Assembly: GCA_902764415.1 (NCBI GenBank) | Contig: CACWVU010000002.1 | Location: forward strand, 1 to 64,000 | Direction: 5' to 3' | DNA length: 64,000 bases | From: an uncultured bacterium | GTDB taxonomy: Bacteria; Verrucomicrobiota; Kiritimatiellia; RFP12; UBA1067 | Shown: piece after piece, positions 24,337-41,729 of the stretch | How positions within the stretch are numbered: position 1 is the stretch's first letter | Layout of the letters: the number at the start of each line of letters is the position of its first letter | Notes under the pieces: model-generated | Told to the model about the DNA's origin: nothing | Database searches by the model: none | Seen by the model: the letters and a program-made list of their open reading frames with translations, nothing else | Translations under genes and position numbers: made by a program

Positions 24337-26670
24337 ATGGGAGTTGTCCTGGAGATTGTCCTCGCCGGACTGAAGAGGGGGAAGGCGCGATTCCTATGCG
24401 CTGTCGTCGGCATCGCCGCGGCGACGGGGTCGATCGTGTTCATGACTTCGCTCGTCGCCACCAACGACGCGCAGGCGCCTTTTGCCGCGCAAGGTGCCGC
24501 GGTTCCCTGGGCGGCGTGGCGGACGCGCGAACTGGTGAAGTGCGGTAAAGTAGACGAGGCCGACCTATCGCTCCGCGCAGTGCCGCTCAGCGTCGACTAC
24601 CGTCCGGGCGGACGCGTCCTGCAGGGTCCGCCGATGCGAGTCCTCCTTGCCGCTGCGCCGGCTCAGAATCCATACGGAGCGGTGAGCCTTGCGGAAGGAC
24701 GCTGGCCGGACGCGTCCGCGTCCGGATGTGAAGTGGTGGCGGTGAGGTCTGCGCTCAGGCGCTTCTCGCGCGAACAAGAACCGGCGCTGGGGAGCGAGGT
24801 GAAGTTCGTCGGCCGCGCGACAACCATGACCGCGAAGGTGGTTGGCTATCTCGACGGCGGACGCCTGCCGCGCGAGTTTCCGAACGTCTTCGCCAACCCG
24901 AGTGCATTTGCCGCCCTCGCCGGCGAGCATCAGGTACGGGTGGAGCTTTTCCGTGACGCCCCCGCGCCAGCCGACGCGCTGACGCCGCGGAGCGAGCAGG
25001 TGGTCGCGGCGTTCCGCGGCGACGAGCAGCGGCGGATGGACTACGCGAAGCCATTGCTGGTGATAGCGGCGTTCCTGACCGCGCTGGCGCTATTGGTCAA
25101 CTCGCTGCTCCTGGCGGTGGAGTCGAACCGTCCCGCGCTCGCGCGCCTGCGCGCCGTCGGCATGACGCGGTCTGGCGTGGTCGCCTGCGTCGGCGCCGAG
25201 GCGGCGTTGACGGTGCTCCACGGCTGGGTGCAGGGCGTATTGGGGGCGGTGGTCGCGCTCCACGTCTACGTGCATTTTGCCGCGGCGGCTTTCCCGTTCG
25301 GCGTCGTCCTTGACTGCGGTAAGATCTTCCTCACGCTTGCGGCCATGCCGTTCGTCGCCGCGCTCGCGCTCGCCGCCGCGCTCGCGCCGGCGCTGCGGGT
25401 GCGGGGGATGGACGCCGCCTGCCGCGTCCCGCGCCGCCGTCGCCGCGGCATGGCGATCGCCTACGGCTGTGGATTCGCCGCGTTCGTGGCGGTGGAGGTG
25501 TGGGGCGCGTCGCTGATGCGCGGCTTCGTGCCGTCGCCGGAGTGGCCGGACGCGATCGTCTCGCTGCTGCCGGGCGGGGTGTCGAGCTTCGAGGTGGAAA
25601 AGCTGCGCGGCATCGAGGGCGTGAAGCGGATTTCCGAGCTGGTGCCGCGGCAGCTGGAGATTGCCGGCGCCAAGCCGCGTCCGGTCATGGGCGGACGCCT
25701 CGCCGCACCGAACGTCCTTTTCCTCGCCGCCGAGTTTTTGCCGGACTTCCGGTTCGTCGAGGGCGACCGCGAAGGTGCGGCGAAGGCGGTGGCGGAGGGC
25801 CGCGCGGTGGTGATCGCCGAGATGCTTTCCCGTGCGCACGGCCTCCATGTCGGCGACGAGCTGAAGGTGGCGGCGGCTGGTCGCCGCGGCGCGCCGGGTC
25901 GCGAGCTCAGGTTTCCGGTCGCCGGGGTGGTGGACCTCAACTGGCACATGGTGACGAGTCGCGGCCTCGTGCGAGGACTCAACGGCGCCTCACCGATGAC
26001 CGACGGCCCGGCGTTCTGCTCCCTGGACACGATGGGCGAGATCGACCCGCGCACCTACATGACCGAGCCGGCGATGTCGGCGCCGATGACCCATCTCTGG
26101 GTGGAGTACGAGCCGGGTTTCCTCGCGCGCCACGGCGTGTTCCCGGCCGGGCGGCTGGTAGAGGCGGAAATCGCGCGGCGGCTGGGAAACCCGGTGCAGG
26201 CGACGGTGCGGCTACATGCGCGGGACGAGATCGCGGACGGGACGCTGGCGCACGGCTCGGACCTGATTGGCCAGGCGGCGCGGGTGCCGTTCGTTTTCCT
26301 CGCCATCCTCGCGATCGGGTTCGTGGCGATGCTCGTAGCCGAGGCGGATGCGCGGAAGGACGAGTTCAAGGCGTTGCGCGCGGCGGGCGCGACGCTCGGG
26401 CAGGTGGCGTGGGCGCTCGCGCTGGCCGCGGTGCGCACGGCGTTCGCCGGAATTGCCGCGGGGCTGCCGCTCGGCGCGGCGTCGGGCTGGTACGCGTCGT
26501 TCGGCACGGCGGGTCACTGGCCGGGGATGCCGCACCATTTCGCGGTTCCGTGGGCGGTGGTCATTGAGGGCGCGGCGGGGGCGGTAGTCTTCGCGCTTGT
26601 AGTCGCGGTTCCGACCGCGGCATGGATAGTAGGCGGCGCGCGGAGGCGCGCGGGAAGGGGGAAGCGATGA
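24337..26670 (+). CDS. FtsX/MacB-like ABC transporter permease
   Basis: A 777-residue membrane partner of the preceding ATPase. A first helix near the N-terminus (FLCAVVGIAAATGSIVFMTSL), a large periplasmic domain, then helices around residues 230-360 (including LLVIAAFLTALALLVNSLLL) form one FtsX unit. A second helix, periplasmic domain and a final set of three helices from about residue 650 form the other, so it is a two-unit permease like LolC/E-type fusions. The cargo is unknown; lipoprotein, lipid or peptide export are possible. The stop overlaps the next ATG. Confidence 0.85.
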   Translation: MGVVLEIVLAGLKRGKARFLCAVVGIAAATGSIVFMTSLVATNDAQAPFAAQGAAVPWAAWRTRELVKCGKVDEADLSLRAVPLSVDYRPGGRVLQGPPMRVLLAAAPAQNPYGAVSLAEGRWPDASASGCEVVAVRSALRRFSREQEPALGSEVKFVGRATTMTAKVVGYLDGGRLPREFPNVFANPSAFAALAGEHQVRVELFRDAPAPADALTPRSEQVVAAFRGDEQRRMDYAKPLLVIAAFLTALALLVNSLLLAVESNRPALARLRAVGMTRSGVVACVGAEAALTVLHGWVQGVLGAVVALHVYVHFAAAAFPFGVVLDCGKIFLTLAAMPFVAALALAAALAPALRVRGMDAACRVPRRRRRGMAIAYGCGFAAFVAVEVWGASLMRGFVPSPEWPDAIVSLLPGGVSSFEVEKLRGIEGVKRISELVPRQLEIAGAKPRPVMGGRLAAPNVLFLAAEFLPDFRFVEGDREGAAKAVAEGRAVVIAEMLSRAHGLHVGDELKVAAAGRRGAPGRELRFPVAGVVDLNWHMVTSRGLVRGLNGASPMTDGPAFCSLDTMGEIDPRTYMTEPAMSAPMTHLWVEYEPGFLARHGVFPAGRLVEAEIARRLGNPVQATVRLHARDEIADGTLAHGSDLIGQAARVPFVFLAILAIGFVAMLVAEADARKDEFKALRAAGATLGQVAWALALAAVRTAFAGIAAGLPLGAASGWYASFGTAGHWPGMPHHFAVPWAVVIEGAAGAVVFALVVAVPTAAWIVGGARRRAGRGKR

Positions 26671-27059
26671 CAATGGCGATGACGATGGACTTGAAGGCGC
26701 TGGCGAAGCTGTTTCTCGACGGCGGGCCGGTGATGTGGCCGATCCTAGGACTTTCGGTGATCGGGCTCGCGATCCTCTTCTGGAAGGCGCTGGAGCTTCG
26801 GGCGGGGCGGCGCAACGCGCGAGGGCTGGTGGTGGTCTCGACCATCATCACCGCCGAGCCGATGCTGGGCATCCTCGGCACGGTGACTGGCATCATCAAG
26901 ACCTTCGGCGCGCTCAACGCGTCGGCGGGCGCGGCGGATCCACTCGCCGCCACGGCCGGCATCGGCGAGGCGCTGATCACCACCGCCGCGGGCCTCGTCG
27001 CCGCGCTGGTGCTCATTTTCCCCTACAACGTCATCTCCGCCAAGGTCGCCGACGACTGA
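26667..27059 (+). CDS. Very short MotA/TolQ/ExbB-type proton channel protein
   Basis: 130 residues from an ATG overlapping the permease stop (ATGA). The conserved core of the ExbB/TolQ family is clear: one helix (VMWPILGLSVIGLAILFW), then TAEPMLGILGTVTGIIKTF and GIGEALITTAAGLVAALVLI, the pore-forming second and third helices. The cytoplasmic loop of about 100 residues normally between helices 1 and 2 is reduced to about 20. No ExbD/TolR gene follows. It may be a degenerate or miniaturised energiser associated with the ABC exporter. Confidence 0.7.
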   Translation: MTMAMTMDLKALAKLFLDGGPVMWPILGLSVIGLAILFWKALELRAGRRNARGLVVVSTIITAEPMLGILGTVTGIIKTFGALNASAGAADPLAATAGIGEALITTAAGLVAALVLIFPYNVISAKVADD

Positions 27060-27083
27060 GCCGCAATTGGCTAATCTGCCTAT

Positions 27084-27113
27084 TTGACAGATTCGGCCGA
27101 AATTTGATATACT
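27084..27113 (+). promoter_or_regulatory. Sigma-70 promoter for tRNA-Val and rpoB
   Basis: Consensus TTGACA (27084-27089), 18-bp spacer, and TATACT (27108-27113) preceded by TGA. The start near 27120 lies 14 nt before tRNA-Val. No other promoter is evident before rpoB, so the tRNA and rpoBC may share it. Confidence 0.8.
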
Positions 27114-27133
27114 CCGCATTTCAAGCACCCCTA

Positions 27134-27210
27134 GGGCGATTAGCTCAGTTGGTTAGAGCACTACCTTCACACGGTAGGGGTCACTGGTCCGAGTCCAGTA
27201 TCGCCCACCA
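27134..27210 (+). tRNA. tRNA-Val (CAC)
   Basis: A 77-nt cloverleaf: acceptor GGGCGAT/ATCGCCC, D-arm AGCTCAGTTGGTTAGAGC, anticodon stem CTACC/GGTAG with loop TTCACAC (anticodon CAC), a T-arm with GGTCCGAGTCC, and encoded CCA. It is upstream of rpoB. Confidence 0.95.
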
Positions 27211-27310
27211 GACGTACAGTTAACAAAGTGGCCGCTTACCACACTTCAGGCGCCTGTTCGGGGTGGAGAAAGCTTCGAAAACACAGCAACAACAAAACAA
27301 GGTAAGCTAC

Positions 27311-31228
<3,918 letters not shown>

Positions 31229-31282
31229 GGAGGACCGTAAGCACGGTACCGCAAAACAACAACCTTCAAAAGAAAGACGGCT

Positions 31283-35629
<4,347 letters not shown>

Positions 35630-35654
35630 TCCGCGGCAAATCGAAAGGAATGAG

Positions 35655-36287
35655 ATGGAAATCGTAATCCTGCTCGGAGCGCCCGGATCCGGCAAGGGGA
35701 CCATCGCCTCGCGTCTCGCGGGCGAGGACCCCTCCGTCCGCCACGTCTCCTCCGGCGACCTCCTCCGCGGCGCCATCGCCGCCGGCACGCCGGCCGGCAT
35801 CGAGGCCAAGGCGTACATGGACAAGGGCCAGCTCGTCCCCGACGCGCTCGTCGTCGCGATGATCGGCGACGTGATCGCCGCCGAGAAGACCGCCGAGACG
35901 ATGCTGCTCGACGGCTTCCCGCGCAACGTCGCCCAGGCCGAGGCGCTCGAGCGCTCCGGCGCGAAGGTGCGCTCCGCCGTGCTGGTGGACGTCCCCGACG
36001 AGATCATTGCCGACCGCATCGCCGGCCGCCGTACCTGCCCGAAGTGCAAGGCCGGCTACCACGTCAAGGCGCTGCCGCCGAAGGTGGAGGGCATCTGCGA
36101 CAAGTGCGGCGCGGCGCTCACGGTGCGCAAGGACGACAACCCCGAGACCGTCAAGGACCGGCTCGTCGTCTACCACCGCGAGACCGAGCCGCTAGTCGCC
36201 TACTACGAGGCGAAAGGTCTCCTCCGCCGCATCGACGGCGACCAGGGCCCGGTGCGCAACGCCGCGGCGTTCAAGGCCGCGATGTAG
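35655..36287 (+). CDS. adk: Adenylate kinase
   Basis: Interconverts AMP+ATP and 2 ADP. The 210 residues have the P-loop GAPGSGKGT at 8-16, the AMP-binding SSGDLLRGAI segment and DGFPRNVAQAEAL. The LID domain carries four cysteines (Cys128, Cys131, Cys148, Cys151), so it is the zinc-binding long form. The ribosome binding site is AAAGGAATGAG. It is followed directly by map, a common pair in translation operons. Confidence 0.96.
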   Translation: MEIVILLGAPGSGKGTIASRLAGEDPSVRHVSSGDLLRGAIAAGTPAGIEAKAYMDKGQLVPDALVVAMIGDVIAAEKTAETMLLDGFPRNVAQAEALERSGAKVRSAVLVDVPDEIIADRIAGRRTCPKCKAGYHVKALPPKVEGICDKCGAALTVRKDDNPETVKDRLVVYHRETEPLVAYYEAKGLLRRIDGDQGPVRNAAAFKAAM

Positions 36288-36291
36288 CGAG

Positions 36292-37062
36292 ATGAAGGTC
36301 GACGTCAAGTCGCGGGCGGAAATCGACCGGATGCGCGAGGCGTGCCGGATGAGCGCGGAGATCCGCGACATCTGCGCCGCCGCCGTCGCGCCCGGCGTCA
36401 CCACCGGAGAGATCGACGCACTTGTCGTCGACTACTGCGAGAAGCACCATGTCAGGGCCGGCTTCTACGATTACCACGGCTATCCCGGCCACCTCTGCGT
36501 CTCGATCAACGACGAGGTGATCCACGGCATCCCCTCGCCGCACCGCGTCATCGTGCCCGGCGACCTCGTCAAGACCGACGTCGGCATCTTCAAGGACGGC
36601 TTCAACGGTGACACCTCGCGCACCGTCGCGGTCGGCGTCACCGACCCCGAGGTGCTACGCCTCGTCGAGACCACCAAGGACTGCCTCAAGGCCGGCATCG
36701 CCGCCTGCGGTCCCGGCGTCCACCTCGGCGACGTCGGCTACGCCATCGAGCAGGTCGCCGTGGCCGCTGGCTTCGGCGTCGTCCGCAACTGGATCGGCCA
36801 CGGCGTCGGCCGCACCATCCACGAGGACCCGGAGGTGCCCAACTACGGCAAGCCCGGCACCAAGCTCGTCCTCCGTCCCGGCATGACCATCGCCATCGAG
36901 CCGATGATCACCATGACCAAGGCTGGCGAGGCGACCGACGTCCTCTCCGACGGCTGGACCGTCGTCACCCGCGACCGCTCGCTTTCCGCCCATTTCGAGC
37001 ATACCGTGGCCATCACCGACGACGGCTGCGAAATCCTCACTTTGCCGGCGGACTATCCCTGA
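36292..37062 (+). CDS. map: Type I methionine aminopeptidase
   Basis: Removes the N-terminal methionine from new proteins. The 256 residues show the pita-bread fold residues: NDEVIHGIP, metal ligands in TDVGIFKDGFNGDTSR, the catalytic His in GHGVGRTIHEDPEVPNYG, and glutamates in AIEPMI and FEHTVAI. It starts 4 nt after adk, so it is certainly cotranscribed. No N-terminal zinc-finger extension is present. Confidence 0.96.
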   Translation: MKVDVKSRAEIDRMREACRMSAEIRDICAAAVAPGVTTGEIDALVVDYCEKHHVRAGFYDYHGYPGHLCVSINDEVIHGIPSPHRVIVPGDLVKTDVGIFKDGFNGDTSRTVAVGVTDPEVLRLVETTKDCLKAGIAACGPGVHLGDVGYAIEQVAVAAGFGVVRNWIGHGVGRTIHEDPEVPNYGKPGTKLVLRPGMTIAIEPMITMTKAGEATDVLSDGWTVVTRDRSLSAHFEHTVAITDDGCEILTLPADYP

Positions 37063-37148
37063 AGTCCTTAGGCCCGAAGGCGCACTGGTCGAATGGCGGC
37101 TGATTGCCTGGGGGCGGATGGTCCGCCGGCTTTTAACCTGCTAACGAG

Positions 37149-37176
37149 CCGCGAATCACGAACCACGAGCCGCGAA
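37149..37176. repeat. CCACGAA-family repeat upstream of nhaC
   Basis: CGCGAATCACGAACCACGAG and a further CCGCGAA unit directly abut the nhaC -10 element, as at proS. Confidence 0.75.
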
Positions 37177-37179
37177 ATA

Positions 37180-37188
37180 TGCTATAAT
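37180..37188 (+). promoter_or_regulatory. Extended -10 promoter of nhaC (leaderless)
   Basis: TGCTATAAT, then ACGCGCC, then the ATG at 37196. The spacing of 7 nt is identical to proS, bamA and the gene at 42561. No Shine-Dalgarno is visible. Confidence 0.75.
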
Positions 37189-37195
37189 ACGCGCC

Positions 37196-39229
37196 ATGAA
37201 GACCTCACTCCTCTCGCTTGCGGCCGCGGCCGCGCTCGTGTTCGGCGCTTTCGCCGACGGTTCCAGCACCGTGTCGGTGGTCGTCGATGACTCCACCAAC
37301 ACGTACAACCTCGCCGCGCTTGCCGACGACGGCGACGTGAAGGGCGCCAAGTCCTACGTCGACGCCTACGCCGACAACGTCTGCTACGACAAGGACTTCA
37401 AGGCCAACGAGGCCGCGGCGCTCGCGACGATCAGGACCGACAAGGAGAGCGGCGTCTCCTTCTACGGCACCTGGTGGGCGATCTTCCCGCCGATCCTCGC
37501 GATCCTCCTCGCGCTGGTGACCAAGGAGGTCTACTCCTCGCTCTTCGTCGGCATCGTAGCCGGCGGCGTCCTCTACTCCGGCTTCTCCTTCGAGGGGACG
37601 CTCGTCCACGTGGCCCAGAAGGGCTTCATCGGCTCGGTGGCCGACCCGTACAACGTGGGCATCCTTCTCTTCCTCGTCCTCCTCGGCGCGCTCGTCGCGA
37701 TGATGAACAAGACCGGCGCCTCGGCGGCGTTCGGCCGCTGGGCCCAGACCCACATCAAGAGCCGCGTCGGCGCCCAGGTCGCGACGATCGTGCTCGGCAT
37801 GCTCATCTTCGTGGACGACTACTTCAACTGCCTTACCGTCGGCAGCGTGATGCGCCCGGTGACCGACGCGAAGAAGGTGTCGCGCGCCAAGCTCTCCTAC
37901 CTCATCGACGCCACCGCCGCGCCGATCTGCATCATCGCGCCGATCTCCAGCTGGGCCGCTGCGGTCGCCGGCTTCGCCAAGGGCGCGGGCGCCGAAAGCG
38001 GCTTCTCGCTCTTCATCAACGCCATTCCCTACAACTACTACGCCATCCTCACAATCCTGGCGATGTTCTTCTTCGCGCTCACTAAGTTTGACTTCGGCCC
38101 CATGAAGCGCCATGAAGCCGCGGTCTCGGAGGGGCTCCCGGACCTCGGGGCGATCGAGGACATGACCGAGCAGCTCGCCAGGAACGACCGCGGCAGGGTG
38201 ATCGACCTGGTCGTGCCGGTCGTGGTGCTCATCGCCTCCTGCATGGTCGGGATGATCTACTCTGGCGGCTACTTCGGCGACGGCAACCCCGGCTTCGTCC
38301 AGGCGTTCTCCGACTCCGACGCGTCCGTCGGCCTCGTCTTCGGCTCCATCGTCGCGATCGTCTTCTCGGTCTTCTTCTTCCTCTGCCGCCGCGTCATTTC
38401 GTTCCGCGACTGCATGGAGGCCTTCCCCGAGGGCTTCAAGGCGATGGTTCCGGCGATCATGATCCTCTGCTGCGCCTGGGCGCTCAAGACGATGACCGAC
38501 TCGCTCGGCGCCAAGATCTTCATCTCCGACCTCATCAACGGGCCGGCCGCCGGGCTCTGGAACTTCCTGCCCGCGATCATCTTCGTGATCGCCATCGTGC
38601 TCGCGTTCTCGACCGGCACCAGCTGGGGCACCTTCGGCATCCTCATCCCGATCGTGCTCGCCGCCGTCCCCGGCTCCTCGATGACGATCGTCGCCGTCTC
38701 CGCCTGCATGGCCGGCGCGGTCTGCGGCGACCACTGCTCGCCGATCTCCGACACGACCATCATGGCCTCCGCCGGCGCCCAGTGCAACCACATCGTGCAC
38801 GTCGGCACCCAGCTCCCGTACGCGCTCGCCGTCGCGGCGGTTTCGTTCGTCGCCTACGTGCTCGCGCCGTTCATCGGCAACGTCTGGCTGTCGCTTGGCG
38901 TCGCCGTGGCGCTGCTCTTCGCGGCGCTCTTCGCGATGAAGGCCGTCCTGCGCGGCCGCGCCGACCTCGGTCCGGTCATGCGCGCCCTCGTCTCCGGCGC
39001 GTCGGAGAAGGCGTTTGCCAAGGTCATGCGCACGATGGGCAAGGAGATCCTCGCCAACGGCAAGGTCGACTTCGAGGAGACCGGCACGCTGCTCTCCTTC
39101 TTCAAGGGCATCGACGGCGAGGCGGCGGCGGAGTTCCGCTCCGCGCTCCTCAAGGTCCGCGAGGACGGCGAGATCTCCGCCGAGGAGTCCGCCAAGCTTG
39201 AGGAAATGATCCGCAAGTTTGTGAAGTAG
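37196..39229 (+). CDS. nhaC: NhaC-family Na+/H+ antiporter with extra terminal domains
   Basis: A predicted cation/proton (or amino-acid-linked) antiporter, 677 residues. It begins with a signal peptide (KTSLLSLAAAAALVFGAF) and about 80 residues of exported domain, unusual for NhaC. The transporter core has many helices and conserved segments such as FVDDYFNCLTVGSVMRPVTD, STGTSWGTFGILIPI and GDHCSPISDTTIMASAGA. The final 85 residues form a soluble helical domain (MRALVSGASEKAFAK to the end) with acidic DGEISAEESAKL, resembling TerB-like helical modules; that resemblance is inference. It is transcribed from a leaderless-type promoter. Confidence 0.82.
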   Translation: MKTSLLSLAAAAALVFGAFADGSSTVSVVVDDSTNTYNLAALADDGDVKGAKSYVDAYADNVCYDKDFKANEAAALATIRTDKESGVSFYGTWWAIFPPILAILLALVTKEVYSSLFVGIVAGGVLYSGFSFEGTLVHVAQKGFIGSVADPYNVGILLFLVLLGALVAMMNKTGASAAFGRWAQTHIKSRVGAQVATIVLGMLIFVDDYFNCLTVGSVMRPVTDAKKVSRAKLSYLIDATAAPICIIAPISSWAAAVAGFAKGAGAESGFSLFINAIPYNYYAILTILAMFFFALTKFDFGPMKRHEAAVSEGLPDLGAIEDMTEQLARNDRGRVIDLVVPVVVLIASCMVGMIYSGGYFGDGNPGFVQAFSDSDASVGLVFGSIVAIVFSVFFFLCRRVISFRDCMEAFPEGFKAMVPAIMILCCAWALKTMTDSLGAKIFISDLINGPAAGLWNFLPAIIFVIAIVLAFSTGTSWGTFGILIPIVLAAVPGSSMTIVAVSACMAGAVCGDHCSPISDTTIMASAGAQCNHIVHVGTQLPYALAVAAVSFVAYVLAPFIGNVWLSLGVAVALLFAALFAMKAVLRGRADLGPVMRALVSGASEKAFAKVMRTMGKEILANGKVDFEETGTLLSFFKGIDGEAAAEFRSALLKVREDGEISAEESAKLEEMIRKFVK

Positions 39230-39239
39230 GTTGCCGCCG

Positions 39240-41582
39240 ATGCCAGCGCATCCATGCACGAAGCGGCTGGCGGCGATGGCCGCCGGCGCGCTTCTGGCGG
39301 CTTCTGCCGCGGCCGCCCAGTACGACGTCGCCGCCTATGTCTGGCCCGCCTACCAGCCCGAGCCCAGGTGGGCCGAGCTGGACATCTTCCCGGAGGGCAT
39401 CGGCGAGTGGCAGAACGTGAAGGAGGCGGTGCCGAAGTGGAAGGGCCACGTCCAGCCGCTCAAGCCGCTCTGGGGCTACGAGAACGAGGCCGACCCGGCG
39501 GTGGTGGCGAGGAAGATCGACGCCGCGGTCGCCCATGGCGTCAACGTCTTCATCTACGACTGGTACTGGTACGGCCACCGCCCGTTCCTCGAAAGCGCCC
39601 TCGACGACGGCTTCCTCGGCGCGCCGAACAACGGCCGGATGCGCTTCTTCCTCATGTGGGCCAACCACCACGTCAACAAGCTCTGGGACAACCGCGTCGC
39701 CGACAAGCACTGGTCGTCGCCGACCTGGCGCGGGTGGGTGTCGCAGGAGGAGTTCAAGGAGCTCACCTGGCGCTGGATCGAGAAGTACTTCCGCCGCGGC
39801 AACTACTACCGCATCGGCGGCCGGCCGGTGCTGATGATCTACGAGCTCAAGACCTTCGTCGACGGAGTGGGCGGGCTCGCCAACGCTATGGAGTCCGTCG
39901 CCTACCTGCGTGACGCCTGCCGCGCCGCCGGCCTCGGCGGCGTCCACCTGATGACCTGCGACTTCGGCGTCAAGCAGGAGTGGGTGCGGGCGCTGGGGGT
40001 GGAGTCCGCCTCGATCTACAATTTCGTCCACTGGTCCAGCCCGTACGGCAACCCCGACTACTCCGCCTGGGCCGAGCGCGGCGCCCAGCGCTTCGTCCAC
40101 GCCAAGGCGCAGCTTGGGGTGCAGTGCTACTTCGCCCACGCCTCGGTCGGGTGGGACACCAATCCGCGCTACCCCGCCGGCTCGGTGCAGCCGACGGTCC
40201 TCGGCTCCTCCCCGGAGAAGTTCGAGGTCGCCCTCCGGCGCGCCAAGGACTGGTGCGACCGCAACACCCCGCCCGGCTGGCCGCACCTCGTCACCGTCAA
40301 CTCCTGGAACGAGTGGACCGAGGGCTCCTACCTCGAGCCCGACGAGCAGTTCGGATACGGCTACCTGGAGGCCGTGCGGCGCGTCTTCGGACCTGGCTCG
40401 CCGCCCGCCGCCGTGCCCGGCATCGTGACGGTTGAGTCGCTGATTGACGAGACCCTCGACCGCGAGGCGGTGACGCGCATGCCGGTGCCCGCGTACGCGC
40501 GCAGCCACTGGGGCGGCGCCGCAGGCGCGTCCGGCACCCTCCGCGCTATCACCAACTCCGCCGGCAGGGTGGAGTACATCGTCGCCGAGGCGAGCGGACC
40601 CGGCGCCGTGGTCGGCGGCTGGTGCGAGGGCACCGGCTTCGAGAAGGCGAGGCTGTACGTTGACGGCTCAGAGCGTCCCGTAGTCGAGGGCTGGGCGTCG
40701 AGCGTCCTCTGCGGCCGCTCGCCGTCCGCGCCGCGGCGCGACGAGGCGCTCTTCGTACCCATCCCGTTCGCCCGGAGCTTCCGCGCCACCGTCGAGGCGT
40801 CCGACATCGGCGAGTTCAAGTACGGGATCGAGGCGCGGGTGTACGCGTGCGGGACAAAGGTGGAGAGCGCGTCCAGGACGGTGCTCGACCGAGCCGCGCG
40901 CGCCTTCGCCTACGCGAGGTCGGTCCTGCCGGCGCGTCCCGGCGGCCACATCGAGAAGTCGCTCGTCTTCGACGGCCGCCTCGAGCCGAAGGCGTCGCGG
41001 ACGCTGCGGTTCGACGGACCCGGGGCGGTCAAGAACATCTCGGCCAAGGCGGTGTTCGCGGAGGGCGCCGCCGGACCGGAGACGGCCGCCGGCGCGTTCG
41101 ACGCCGTCGAGGCGACGATCAGGTTCGACGGCCACGAGACCGTGCGCGCGCCGCTCTCAACGCTTTTCGCGCCGGCCGGACTGCCGTCGGAGCGGTTCCG
41201 CTCCTGGTATGCGCTTTCGGGCGGCGACGGCTACATGGAGTCGTTCTGGGTGATGCCGTTCTCCAACTCCTGCGAAGTCGTCCTCGCCAACCGCTCGTCG
41301 GTCCCGGTCGACGTCTCCCGTTCGCAGATCGCCGTCGACCGCTATGCCTTCGAGCCCGGGAGGAGCATGTACTTCGCGGTTTCGTCGGCGCCGGTCGCGT
41401 CGGGTCCGGTCAGGGTGGCGGGGGTGGCGTCGGCCGGAGGTCCCGCCGGCGCTCCGGTCTTCTGCGGACGCAACCTCGACGCCGCGCTCTTCACTTCGTT
41501 TGCGGCGTCCGACCTCGGAGAGTTCAGCCAGTTCGTGCCCCGCCGCGTCGGCACCACCGTCTTCCACTACTTCCTGCCCTAG
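39240..41582 (+). CDS. Secreted GH99-like (WbsX-type) protein
   Basis: 780 residues from the ATG at 39240 (an in-frame TTG at 39231 is possible). A signal peptide (RLAAMAAGALLAASAAAAQ) precedes a catalytic-type domain to about residue 385 with DVAAYVWPAYQPEPRW, GVNVFIYDWYWYG, MWANHH and SWNEWTEGSYLEPD. These are typical of the WbsX/GH99-like family that acts on complex polysaccharides. The C-terminal half is beta-rich and unrecognised, perhaps carbohydrate binding. It follows nhaC by 10 nt and may be cotranscribed. Confidence 0.8.
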   Translation: MPAHPCTKRLAAMAAGALLAASAAAAQYDVAAYVWPAYQPEPRWAELDIFPEGIGEWQNVKEAVPKWKGHVQPLKPLWGYENEADPAVVARKIDAAVAHGVNVFIYDWYWYGHRPFLESALDDGFLGAPNNGRMRFFLMWANHHVNKLWDNRVADKHWSSPTWRGWVSQEEFKELTWRWIEKYFRRGNYYRIGGRPVLMIYELKTFVDGVGGLANAMESVAYLRDACRAAGLGGVHLMTCDFGVKQEWVRALGVESASIYNFVHWSSPYGNPDYSAWAERGAQRFVHAKAQLGVQCYFAHASVGWDTNPRYPAGSVQPTVLGSSPEKFEVALRRAKDWCDRNTPPGWPHLVTVNSWNEWTEGSYLEPDEQFGYGYLEAVRRVFGPGSPPAAVPGIVTVESLIDETLDREAVTRMPVPAYARSHWGGAAGASGTLRAITNSAGRVEYIVAEASGPGAVVGGWCEGTGFEKARLYVDGSERPVVEGWASSVLCGRSPSAPRRDEALFVPIPFARSFRATVEASDIGEFKYGIEARVYACGTKVESASRTVLDRAARAFAYARSVLPARPGGHIEKSLVFDGRLEPKASRTLRFDGPGAVKNISAKAVFAEGAAGPETAAGAFDAVEATIRFDGHETVRAPLSTLFAPAGLPSERFRSWYALSGGDGYMESFWVMPFSNSCEVVLANRSSVPVDVSRSQIAVDRYAFEPGRSMYFAVSSAPVASGPVRVAGVASAGGPAGAPVFCGRNLDAALFTSFAASDLGEFSQFVPRRVGTTVFHYFLP

Positions 41583-41599
41583 CCCTCGACCTCGAATTT

Positions 41600-41608
41600 T
41601 GGTATAAT
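41600..41608 (+). promoter_or_regulatory. Extended -10 promoter for tRNA-Ile2
   Basis: TGGTATAAT, with a start near 41615, 6 nt before the tRNA. It has the same form as the protein-gene promoters but is followed by ACACACC. Confidence 0.7.
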
Positions 41609-41620
41609 ACACACCTACAC

Positions 41621-41697
41621 GGACCCTTAGCTCAGTCGGTCAGAGCGGGGGACTCATAATCCCTTGGTCGTGGGTTCAAGTCCCGCAGGGTCCACCA
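41621..41697 (+). tRNA. tRNA-Ile2 (CAU anticodon)
   Basis: A 77-nt cloverleaf with acceptor GGACCCT/AGGGTCC, anticodon stem GGGGA/TCCCT with loop CTCATAA (anticodon CAT) and encoded CCA. The body (CTTAGCTCAG, GACTCATAATC, CTTGGTCG) closely resembles bacterial tRNA-Ile2, whose C34 is modified to lysidine by TilS to read AUA; it is less like elongator tRNA-Met. Confidence 0.85.
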
Positions 41698-41729
41698 GTT
41701 TTCCTTGGCCTCGAAAGGGGGGCGCGAAG

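Noticed and set aside
41621-41697. Initiator or elongator tRNA-Met
   Set aside because: The CAT anticodon is shared, but the body sequence around the D-arm, anticodon stem and variable loop fits tRNA-Ile2 better. It has paired acceptor ends, unlike the initiator.
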